Of a DNA stretch of 64,000 nt, positions 53,938-60,749 are shown one piece after another. The position numbers and the translations under genes are program-made. The DNA comes from DASRDU01 sp035560235. Its GTDB lineage: Bacteria; Acidobacteriota; Blastocatellia; RBC074. The stretch covers positions 1 through 64,000 of the forward strand of contig DATMAG010000026.1 in assembly GCA_035560235.1 (NCBI GenBank), read 5' to 3'. The notes beneath the pieces are model-generated. The model worked only from the letters and a program-made list of their open reading frames with translations, was not told where the DNA came from and searched no databases. The stretch's first letter is position 1. Every line of letters begins with the position of its first letter.

Positions 53938-53969
53938 CTGTTCGACAGGCCCGCGAGCCTGTCGAACAG
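53938..53969. repeat. Palindromic hairpin before the alcohol dehydrogenase gene
   Basis: CTGTTCGACAGGC (53938-53950) and its exact reverse complement (53957-53969) with a 6-nt loop. It ends just before the ribosome site (CAGGAG) of the next gene, so it could affect translation or be a dispersed element. Confidence 0.75.
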
Positions 53970-53985
53970 CCCTGCAGGAGAATCT

Positions 53986-55155
53986 ATGAAAGCAGTCTGC
54001 TGGTACGGCAAAGGTGACGTGCGGGTGATGAATGTTCCCGACCCGAAAATCATCAATCCGCACGATGCCATCATCAGAATTACAACGACCGCCATCTGCG
54101 GCTCTGATCTGCATCTCTATAACGGTTACATTCCGACGATGGAGGATGGCGACATACTCGGCCACGAATTTATGGGCGAGGTCGTCGAAACAGGCCGCGA
54201 AGTCAGCAGGCTGAAAAAGGGCGACCGCGTTGTTGTCCCCTTCACGATTGCCTGCGGGGGCTGCTTCTTCTGTCACAAACAACTCTGGTCGCTGTGCGAC
54301 AACACGAATCCGAACGCCCGGATGCTGGAAAAAGTGTATGGCTTTTCCGGCTCCGGGCTGTTCGGTTATTCGCATCTTTACGGCGGCTATGCCGGAGGTC
54401 AGGCCGAATATGTTCGCGTGCCCTTTGCCGATGTCGGCCCGATCAAAATTCCCGAAGGGCTGAGCGATGAGCAGGTGCTCTTTCTTTCCGACATCTTTCC
54501 GACCGGTTATATGGCCGCTGAAAACTGTCAGATCGAACCAGGCGACACGGTGGCGATCTGGGGCTGCGGCCCGGTCGGGCAGTTTGCGATCAAAAGCGCG
54601 TGGCTGCTCGGAGCCGGGCGCGTGATTGCAATTGATGAAGTCCCCGAGCGGCTGCGAATGGCCGCGACCGAAGGCAAAGCCGAAACGATCAGCTTCAGCG
54701 AAGCCGATGTCTTCGAGCAGTTGAAGGAGATGACCGGCGGGCGCGGCCCCGACGCCTGCATTGATGCAGTCGGCCTTGAAGCGCACGGAACTTCAGCCGA
54801 TGCGCTTTACGACCGCGCAAAGGCCGCCGTGTTTCTGGCGACGGATCGCCCGACCGTGCTGCGCCAGGTGATCAGTGCCTGCCGCAAGGGTGGCACGGTT
54901 TCAATTCCCGGCGTTTACGGCGGGCTGCTCGACAAGATCCCCTTCGGCGCGGCCTTCGCCAAGGGGCTGACCTTCAGAATGGGACAGACGCACGTTCATC
55001 GTTATCTTGCGCCGCTGCTTGAGCGCATTCAGAAAGGCGAGATTGATCCGTCCTTCGTCATCACGCATCGCCTTCCGCTGCAGGATGCGCCGTACGGTTA
55101 CCGGATTTTCAGAGACAAGCAGGACAACTGCATCAAGATTGTCCTCAAGCCCTGA
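53986..55155 (+). CDS. Zinc-dependent alcohol dehydrogenase (formaldehyde dehydrogenase-like)
   Basis: A 389-aa medium-chain dehydrogenase. Catalytic zinc ligands are Cys38 (ICGSD) and the His-Glu of GHEFMG (about 60-61). A structural zinc loop has four Cys (CGGCFFCHKQLWSLC). The NAD-binding motif is GCGPVGQF. The extra segment between zinc loop and cofactor domain matches the glutathione-independent formaldehyde dehydrogenase group, but substrate cannot be fixed. CAGGAG lies about 6 nt before the ATG, and a palindromic hairpin lies just upstream. The small gene after it is 12 nt away and probably co-transcribed. Confidence 0.9.
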   Translation: MKAVCWYGKGDVRVMNVPDPKIINPHDAIIRITTTAICGSDLHLYNGYIPTMEDGDILGHEFMGEVVETGREVSRLKKGDRVVVPFTIACGGCFFCHKQLWSLCDNTNPNARMLEKVYGFSGSGLFGYSHLYGGYAGGQAEYVRVPFADVGPIKIPEGLSDEQVLFLSDIFPTGYMAAENCQIEPGDTVAIWGCGPVGQFAIKSAWLLGAGRVIAIDEVPERLRMAATEGKAETISFSEADVFEQLKEMTGGRGPDACIDAVGLEAHGTSADALYDRAKAAVFLATDRPTVLRQVISACRKGGTVSIPGVYGGLLDKIPFGAAFAKGLTFRMGQTHVHRYLAPLLERIQKGEIDPSFVITHRLPLQDAPYGYRIFRDKQDNCIKIVLKP

Positions 55156-55167
55156 GCAGGAGAAGTT

Positions 55168-55359
55168 ATGGCAGACCAGACGAAATCAGCAGAGCAGCAG
55201 CCGGACGAGAAACCGCACAGGATCAGTGCGGAAACCGAGCCTGGCACAGCCGGGCCGACGCCCGGTTCGGCTGAAGGCGACCGCGAAACGGTTGAGGAAT
55301 CGCTGCGACAGCACGCAGAGAAGGAGCAGCGTCAGACTGCTTCGCCAAAGCAGCGTTAA
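55168..55359 (+). CDS. Small hydrophilic protein
   Basis: A 63-aa protein, rich in Glu, Gln, Ser and Thr and predicted disordered (MADQTKSAEQQPDEKP..., ends RQTASPKQR). AGGAG precedes ATG 55168, and the gene follows the dehydrogenase by 12 nt. I do not recognise a family. The following inverted repeat at 55363 begins 3 nt after the stop and may stabilise or end the message. Confidence 0.65.
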   Translation: MADQTKSAEQQPDEKPHRISAETEPGTAGPTPGSAEGDRETVEESLRQHAEKEQRQTASPKQR

Positions 55360-55362
55360 GAC

Positions 55363-55445
55363 AGCCACGAATGCACACGAATGGTCACGACTGATTCTGC
55401 GGCCCTGCAGCATTCAGTCGTGACCATTCGTGTGCATTCGTGGCT
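55363..55445. terminator. Perfect 32-bp inverted repeat between convergent genes
   Basis: Arms 55363-55394 and 55414-55445 are exact reverse complements with a 19-nt loop that contains CTGC/GCAG. It begins right after the small gene and ends 7 nt before the stop of the L,D-transpeptidase gene on the other strand. No long T-run, so it may be a bidirectional barrier or a dispersed repeat (unit CACGAATG). Confidence 0.8.
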
Positions 55446-55452
55446 GGTCTTT

Positions 55453-56832
55453 TTATCTGGCTTTATGTTTCCGCTTTGGCTGCGGCGATGGTTTCGCTGC
55501 AGGCTTTTCCACAAGCGGTTCGTTCCACCCGGCGCTCAGGGCGCGGCCTTCACGCAGATCGGTCAGGCTCACGGCAAACAACTGCGTGCGGCTCACGCGG
55601 CGGAGCATCTGCCGGAGCGTCTCGTCATCAACCACTTCAGGCCCGATGCCATAATCAGCAAGTTCAGCCCGCAGCTTTTCGACAGTGTTCGTCTCGCGGT
55701 CATAAACATCGGGATAAAGACGCAGCACCCCGCCCGTGACGACCTGTGTGTCGTAGTTGAGATCCACCGGCAGCGGCGTATTGAGCTGAACCACCCGGCG
55801 TTCTGAGGTCGTGCGGGCCTGTTCGATTTGGGCTTTCGTGACCGGCAGCCCGCGCGCCGCGATGATCTTTTCAGCCAGATCAAAGAGATCATCTTCGAGC
55901 AGCCTCGCGCAGCCGTGCGAAACCAGATTGCCGATGTCCGTCGGCTTCGCGGCCTGATGAATCAGATAAGCCTGGCCGAGCGGAATCTTGATCCTGCCGA
56001 GCGGATTGCGCGGATCGTCCGGTTCGATCTTCTCAAACGGTTCGACGTTCTTTGACTCCTGCACCCAGTCGCTGTCGGGCGGAATCCAGCGCGGATTGAA
56101 GACGATCTCAGTGGCCTGGCGTTCGCCGGACGGAAGCGGAAAGTCACGCTGCCCGATGCCGATCTGATATGTCTTCACTTCCCTGCCGTTCTGCCACAGC
56201 GTCAGGCGAAAGGCGGGGATGTTGACAGTAATGGCCAGGCGCGGATCGCCCGGTTTGAGCGGCGCCTGCGTGATCCGGCCATCGGTGAATTTATCCTCGC
56301 GGGCCGATTCATCGGAATCAACTGTGATTCGCAGCCGGGTCTTTGCAGCCTTCTCAGCAGCCTTGTCTTCAGGCGTTGCGGTCGTTTTTTGAGAGACACC
56401 GAGTGCAGTGCGGGTAAGGAGCAGCACCGGCGCTGTCTTCTTTTTAGCGCCGCTCGGGTAAGTCACTTCAGCCCACACTTCACCGGCGAAATCAGGCGCG
56501 GCGGTGACCTCAAGCGGGAAGCTGCCGCGGGCCGGATCAGCCGGAGCCGCGACGCTGCCCAGACTGTGCGGCCCGCTGCCTCCGCCTTCAGGCTGATAGA
56601 ACATCTCTGCTGAAGCGGCTCCGGGCGCAATCGCCGTCAGCGTGAATTTATCTGACGATGCGATCTTCCAGTCGGCGCCTGATTTTTCAAGCGGAGCAAT
56701 TTCAAGCCGTGGTGCGGCGACGGGCTGAGCCGACGATGACTCGTCCTTCAACTGACAGGCATTCAGCAGCGCCGCCGCACTGAGCACCAGCAGCAGCGCC
56801 AGGATTCTGCGAAAGAGAAACAACAACCCCAT
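55453..56832 (-). CDS. L,D-transpeptidase (YkuD) lipoprotein
   Basis: A protein of about 459 aa with a lipoprotein signal ending LLNAC. The Ig-like middle is followed by the YkuD domain (about 195-330): YQIGIGQRDFPLPSGE, then the catalytic SHGCARL (Cys near 307) with His upstream in LIHQAAKPTD. These enzymes make 3-3 cross-links in peptidoglycan or attach proteins to it. ATG 56832 starts the lipoprotein signal directly (MGLLFLFRR). An ATG at 56877 would overlap a sigma-54-like site. Confidence 0.9.
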   Translation of the reverse strand: MGLLFLFRRILALLLVLSAAALLNACQLKDESSSAQPVAAPRLEIAPLEKSGADWKIASSDKFTLTAIAPGAASAEMFYQPEGGGSGPHSLGSVAAPADPARGSFPLEVTAAPDFAGEVWAEVTYPSGAKKKTAPVLLLTRTALGVSQKTTATPEDKAAEKAAKTRLRITVDSDESAREDKFTDGRITQAPLKPGDPRLAITVNIPAFRLTLWQNGREVKTYQIGIGQRDFPLPSGERQATEIVFNPRWIPPDSDWVQESKNVEPFEKIEPDDPRNPLGRIKIPLGQAYLIHQAAKPTDIGNLVSHGCARLLEDDLFDLAEKIIAARGLPVTKAQIEQARTTSERRVVQLNTPLPVDLNYDTQVVTGGVLRLYPDVYDRETNTVEKLRAELADYGIGPEVVDDETLRQMLRRVSRTQLFAVSLTDLREGRALSAGWNEPLVEKPAAKPSPQPKRKHKAR

Positions 56833-57267
56833 AACCTTGCCATCCTCTGCCACTGAAGGGAGCAAGCCCCGGGCCATTTATTTTCCGGCGCTGCCGCTGC
56901 TGACAGGTCTGGAATTTGCTACAACGCAGAATGTCCCCATTGATGGAAGAGGGCGCTTCACTTTCAAAGACAGGAAGGTGCAACGCTGTCACTGCTGATC
57001 CGGGCAATCTGTCGGGTCATTCGGCTGTATTGAAGCAGAACTGCTGTTCGCACTGAATGTACCAGAGTCATACCTGGCCCTTTCAAAATCAGCAGACAAT
57101 CCGCTCCGGCGGGGCAGGCCCGCTACTGCAGGCCGGACTCATCAATCACAGGACAGTCAGCAGACGGTCACCGGCGGCTGCTTCAATGGTTGAAACAACA
57201 GACAGCTGGACGAAACCGAGGCTCAGGCGTCCTCGCGTGGTCTGTTCTTTTCCTGGGAGGTAAGAAA
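56833..57267. other. Divergent intergenic region
   Basis: About 435 nt between divergent genes. It holds the sigma-54-like site at 56861-56876. No gene seen. Confidence 0.5.
56861..56876 (-). promoter_or_regulatory. Possible sigma-54 promoter of the L,D-transpeptidase gene
   Basis: Minus strand TGGCCCGGGGCTTGCT. Spacing is right (10 bp between GG and GC) but the first box is TGGCCC instead of TGGCAC. Transcription would start about 18 nt before ATG 56832. Confidence 0.45.
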
Positions 57268-57780
57268 ATGTGCGACTACTCACTGCATAGTATTAAAAAC
57301 CGGCTCGCCAATGAGAACGAGCAATTATTTGTTCACACCTTTCACACCGGCTCGAAGGGACTGGCTGCAGTCAGTGATCTGAAGAACCTGTCCAAACAAC
57401 CGCCACTGCCTGAAGGCGTCGGCCTCTGGGCCAGATTCCGGCACTGGCTCAATCAGAGTCTGCAATGGATGGATTATGACGTGCAGAAGGCGCTCCCGGC
57501 AGTCTGCATTCCGCCTGGCGCACGGCTCGAAGTGCAGGAGATTCCGCCACGGCTGCAGAAGGAGTACGGAGTCGGCCCGCGCGAAACTGTCACCTTCGTC
57601 CAGTTGAGCGCTGATCCTTATCGTTACCGCGATGCGATTCGTTTCGGCAACGGACAGGAAGTGCTGTTGCAGAAACTGACCGAAGGCCTGCGGCTCGATG
57701 TGGTGTGTCTGTCACTGCCTGAGGAAGTGCCGGAACCTGCGCCGACCAGCTTTGCACGGCAGGAGGTCAGCGTCGGATAG
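57268..57780 (+). CDS. Conserved hypothetical protein (MCDYSLH family)
   Basis: A 170-aa protein beginning MCDYSLHSIKNRLA. As I recall, proteins starting MCDYSLH recur in several bacterial phyla as hypothetical proteins with a core like GLAAV...AVCIPPGARLEV, as seen here. No catalytic motif, signal peptide or membrane segment is visible. GGGAGG precedes ATG 57268, which supports this start over ATG 57190. The function is unknown. It is followed by a small gene on the same strand. Confidence 0.75.
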   Translation: MCDYSLHSIKNRLANENEQLFVHTFHTGSKGLAAVSDLKNLSKQPPLPEGVGLWARFRHWLNQSLQWMDYDVQKALPAVCIPPGARLEVQEIPPRLQKEYGVGPRETVTFVQLSADPYRYRDAIRFGNGQEVLLQKLTEGLRLDVVCLSLPEEVPEPAPTSFARQEVSVG

Positions 57781-57827
57781 AGTCCTCCCCGGTTATGGGC
57801 TGTTTCCTTTCCTGAGTAAAACACACC

Positions 57828-58235
57828 ATGGAATGCAGAATCTGCAATCAACCGATCGCTTTTGTCCGGGGCCATCACCCCGGTGGTAAACGCAAAGCCA
57901 CACTGGCAGTTCACGACAGCGAAGTGTCGGAAGCGCTTGAACGCTCGAACGGCGAAATCGTCAGGCCGCATCCCGGCGCTCAGCGCAGACTGCGGCTGGA
58001 ACTGGAAGAAAAACATCGCCAGCAGCAGGCTCCTGACGAACGAGTGTATCCGATGACGGCAGCCGCCAGTCACTCACAGGCCATGACGGCATCCTCATCC
58101 GGAGAGTATCAGCAGCCACGGCCCGCCGCGTCCGACGAGGCGCGACAGGCAGGCTCAACTCCGTCTGAGCAGCCTGAAACGGCAGAATCCCGGCAGTCCG
58201 AAGGCACGGAGACGTATCATCGGATGTCGGGCTGA
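57828..58235 (+). CDS. Hypothetical protein with a CxxC N-terminus
   Basis: A 135-aa protein with MECRICNQP at the start, one CxxC only, a basic and helical middle (RRLRLELEEKHRQQQ) and a long Ser/Thr/Gln/Pro-rich tail that looks disordered. The ribosome site is weak. It lies 47 nt after the gene before and ends just before a bidirectional terminator. I do not recognise a family, and coding status is only moderately sure. Confidence 0.5.
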   Translation: MECRICNQPIAFVRGHHPGGKRKATLAVHDSEVSEALERSNGEIVRPHPGAQRRLRLELEEKHRQQQAPDERVYPMTAAASHSQAMTASSSGEYQQPRPAASDEARQAGSTPSEQPETAESRQSEGTETYHRMSG

Positions 58236-58253
58236 AGTCAGACAGCGCGAAAG

Positions 58254-58289
58254 AAAAGGCAGGAAGATTTCTCTTCCCGCCTTTTACTT
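58254..58289. terminator. Bidirectional terminator between convergent genes
   Basis: AAAAGGCAGGAAGA (58254-58267) pairs with TCTTCCCGCCTTTT (58272-58285) with one mismatch; T-rich on each strand. Confidence 0.85.
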
Positions 58290-58322
58290 TTCCTGATCTG
58301 CATTCACCCGCCTGGCCACCGG

Positions 58323-58535
58323 TCACGGTGTCCGCGTGGGCGAAGGACTGACGCCTGGGGAGTGGGTCGGCGATATCATCGGCGACACTGTCGCCATCGG
58401 TGAATAGGTCGGGCTGAGCGCCGGAGTCGGTGTGGTGCCCGGCCCCCGCTGATCGTTCGTCGTAGTGCAACCGCCAGCCCAGAGCGTGACCGCAATGGCA
58501 CAGGCAGTCAGTAATGCCAGCAATGTTCCTTTCAT
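58323..58535 (-). CDS. Small proline/threonine-rich lipoprotein
   Basis: A 70-aa protein with a lipoprotein signal (LTACAIAVTLWAGGC) followed by a tail rich in Pro, Thr and Ser with repeated TPxxSP-like units. AAAGGAG precedes the ATG. Such short Pro/Thr-rich lipoproteins are usually cell-surface or wall spacers; function is unknown. It lies alone between two convergent and tandem units. Confidence 0.7.
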   Translation of the reverse strand: MKGTLLALLTACAIAVTLWAGGCTTTNDQRGPGTTPTPALSPTYSPMATVSPMISPTHSPGVSPSPTRTP

Positions 58536-58599
58536 AGCCGTCTCCTTTCAGGTTGCAGAGCAGACCCTTCAGTCTTCCCCGGTCTGACTTTCAGTGCTG

Positions 58600-59487
58600 T
58601 CACTCTTCAATTTCAGTTCCTGGGTGAACGGGCTGGCGGGATTTCAGATCGAAGCGGTCGCCCTGACACAACACGTGCAGCTTCACGCCGAAAACCGACA
58701 TCGCCCGGCCCAGTGAATCCTCGGCAATATTCGTGTAGCTCAGATCGTGACCGTCCACGACATAGACCGCGCCGGAACCGAGCACCCGGAAACACTCATT
58801 TCCTTCCACCACGATGGCCGTATCTTCATCAATCCCGACGCCGAGCATGCGCGGATTCTGCGCGACTGCGCCGAGCAGCCGCCGGATGCGTCCGCGCTCG
58901 GAAAAGTGCTGATCAATGATCATGTCCTTCGCCAGCCCGAGTCCCGGCACCATCTGAAACGCATCGCCAACCTTGTAAACGCCTTCGCCGGGACTGCCCA
59001 CAAGCATCATGTCGCCGAGCGCCGAAGCGCCCGCCGAAGTTCCGGCAATGACTCCGCCCTGACGATAGATCTCCTCGATGCGGTCAGAGAGCGCTGTGCC
59101 GCCGAGCCGCGTTGTGATCCTGAGTTGATCGCCGCCCGTAAAAAAGATCGCTGTAGCCTCGGCCAGAATGTCCAGCCGCGGATCCTTCGCTGAATCCTCG
59201 CGGTCACCGATGCCCAGGTGTCTGATCTGCCGCACGCCGAGCGCGGAAAAGATCCGGCGATAGACTTCCCACACTTCCTCGCCGTAACGCGAAGCGAGCG
59301 TCGAGATGACCAGACGGCCTGAATTGATGCGCTCGGCCACCGCGCTCAGAATCAGCTTTGTGTCCTGCTTGTCCTCGCTGCCGCCGATGATGAACAGCGT
59401 GCCTGTGCGCGCTGACGATCCGGCCTCCTTCCTCTCGCCCTTCTTCTGCGCGACTGATTTTTGGCGAGCCTCACGATTTGCTCCCAT
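58600..59487 (-). CDS. cphB: Cyanophycinase
   Basis: A 295-aa serine peptidase of family S51 that cuts cyanophycin (multi-L-arginyl-poly-L-aspartate) to beta-Asp-Arg dipeptides. The nucleophile Ser151 lies in GTSAGAS, and FTGGDQLR is the conserved loop. The N-terminal 28 residues are charged and extra. The start overlaps the dipeptidase stop by 17 nt, so translation is likely coupled. It is the third gene of the cyanophycin operon. Confidence 0.93.
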   Translation of the reverse strand: MGANREARQKSVAQKKGERKEAGSSARTGTLFIIGGSEDKQDTKLILSAVAERINSGRLVISTLASRYGEEVWEVYRRIFSALGVRQIRHLGIGDREDSAKDPRLDILAEATAIFFTGGDQLRITTRLGGTALSDRIEEIYRQGGVIAGTSAGASALGDMMLVGSPGEGVYKVGDAFQMVPGLGLAKDMIIDQHFSERGRIRRLLGAVAQNPRMLGVGIDEDTAIVVEGNECFRVLGSGAVYVVDGHDLSYTNIAEDSLGRAMSVFGVKLHVLCQGDRFDLKSRQPVHPGTEIEE

Positions 59488-60613
59488 AAAGCTCGATTCT
59501 CCGGTTGCTCTGCGCCAGGAATTTTTCAGTGACAGTCAATCGTCCTGCATTCACCAGCAGCCTGCCGCGCGCAATGACGTGAGTGATCTCAAGCGTCCCG
59601 CGCCGCAGCACCAGCACGTCAGCCTCAGCGCCCGGCGCCAGACGGCCCTTGCGTTCCAGCCCGAGCGCGCGAGCCGTGTTCATCGTGACCAGCGGCAGCA
59701 TCTGCTCAAGCGTGTGTTTGTATTCGATCACGCAGGCGCGAAGCTGTTCAGATAAAGTGCGCGGGCTGCTGATCGCCGCGTCTGATGAAACAGTCAGCCG
59801 GTTCAGATCGCCGCCATCCTCAAGAAAGAAGCGCAACTGCTGCGGCAGGTCTTCGGCCATCGTGTCAATGTCAGCGAAGGCTCCGCGCCGCGTCAGTTCA
59901 GCCGCTTCACCGAGCAGTTCGCGCCGTCGCTCAACATGCGTCGGATAGAGGCAGCGCGGCGCAATCTCGTATTCATCAATCAGCGTCCGCAGCGGCTGCA
60001 ATCCGGCCCGGCCATCGCCCACGTGAAAATGCGTCACGCCAGCCTTGCAACTGAGCAGCCCGCCGACATAAGCATCGCTGACCAGCCGCGCCAGTTCGCT
60101 GATTTCGGGCTGAGTCGAACGCACGTCTGAAATGGCAATCTCTCCGGCCCCGATCACTTCAGCCACAAAGAGCAGATCGCTGCGCACCGAGCCGGTCAGC
60201 GTCACGGGCGGCACGTTGTAACCACCTGACCAGATGAACGCAGTCAATCCTTCCTCACCGAGCGCCTTCGCCCTGGCCAGCAATCCCGGCATCGTCTTTG
60301 TCGTCGTATCAACACCCAGACAGCCGACGACAGTGGTGATGCCCGCCGTCACTATTTCACCGAGCGTCACCGCAGGCGTCTGCGTTGCAAAGCCGTCTTC
60401 GCCGCTGCCGCCGATCAGGTGTTCGTGCGGATCAATAAAACCGGGCGTGACGCAACAACCGGTCGCATCAATCACGCTCAGTTCAAACCCGGCGCGTTCA
60501 ATCGCGCGCGCATCGGCTTCACCGATCCGTTCAATGCGCTCACCCGCAATCAGCACACTCTGCCGTCCGCACGGCTGCGGCGCATACACTTCGCCGTTTT
60601 CAATCAGGATCAT
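59471..60613 (-). CDS. iadA: Isoaspartyl (beta-aspartyl) dipeptidase
   Basis: A 380-aa metal-dependent amidohydrolase that splits beta-Asp dipeptides, the last step in cyanophycin breakdown. The HxH metal site is PHEHLIGG, and GVTHFHVGDG, YPTHVER and SSDAAISSP carry the other ligands. ATG 60613 follows an in-frame GTG at 60616. The gene lies between cphA and cphB and overlaps cphB by 17 nt. Its placement in the operon supports the beta-Asp-Arg dipeptide as substrate. Confidence 0.92.
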   Translation of the reverse strand: MILIENGEVYAPQPCGRQSVLIAGERIERIGEADARAIERAGFELSVIDATGCCVTPGFIDPHEHLIGGSGEDGFATQTPAVTLGEIVTAGITTVVGCLGVDTTTKTMPGLLARAKALGEEGLTAFIWSGGYNVPPVTLTGSVRSDLLFVAEVIGAGEIAISDVRSTQPEISELARLVSDAYVGGLLSCKAGVTHFHVGDGRAGLQPLRTLIDEYEIAPRCLYPTHVERRRELLGEAAELTRRGAFADIDTMAEDLPQQLRFFLEDGGDLNRLTVSSDAAISSPRTLSEQLRACVIEYKHTLEQMLPLVTMNTARALGLERKGRLAPGAEADVLVLRRGTLEITHVIARGRLLVNAGRLTVTEKFLAQSNRRIELYGSKS

Positions 60614-60639
60614 CACTGCATCAAAACAGGCACACAGTT

Positions 60640-60718
60640 CATTCTCAATTCTCCATTATCTGCAGGAGGCAGGTTTGCCCGTCATTCCTCTCCTGCAAAG
60701 AATGGAGAATGGAGAATG
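60640..60718. repeat. Heptamer inverted repeat between cphA and the dipeptidase gene
   Basis: AATGGAG-type heptamers (right arm 60701-60718, left arm 60640-60657, 17 of 18 paired) enclose an inner TGCAGGAG/CTCCTGCA pair (60661-60668 with 60690-60697). The composite hairpin lies in the 136-nt gap inside the operon. Confidence 0.85.
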
Positions 60719-60749
60719 CTTTTCCGATGCGCTTGATCAAGCCTCGGAC

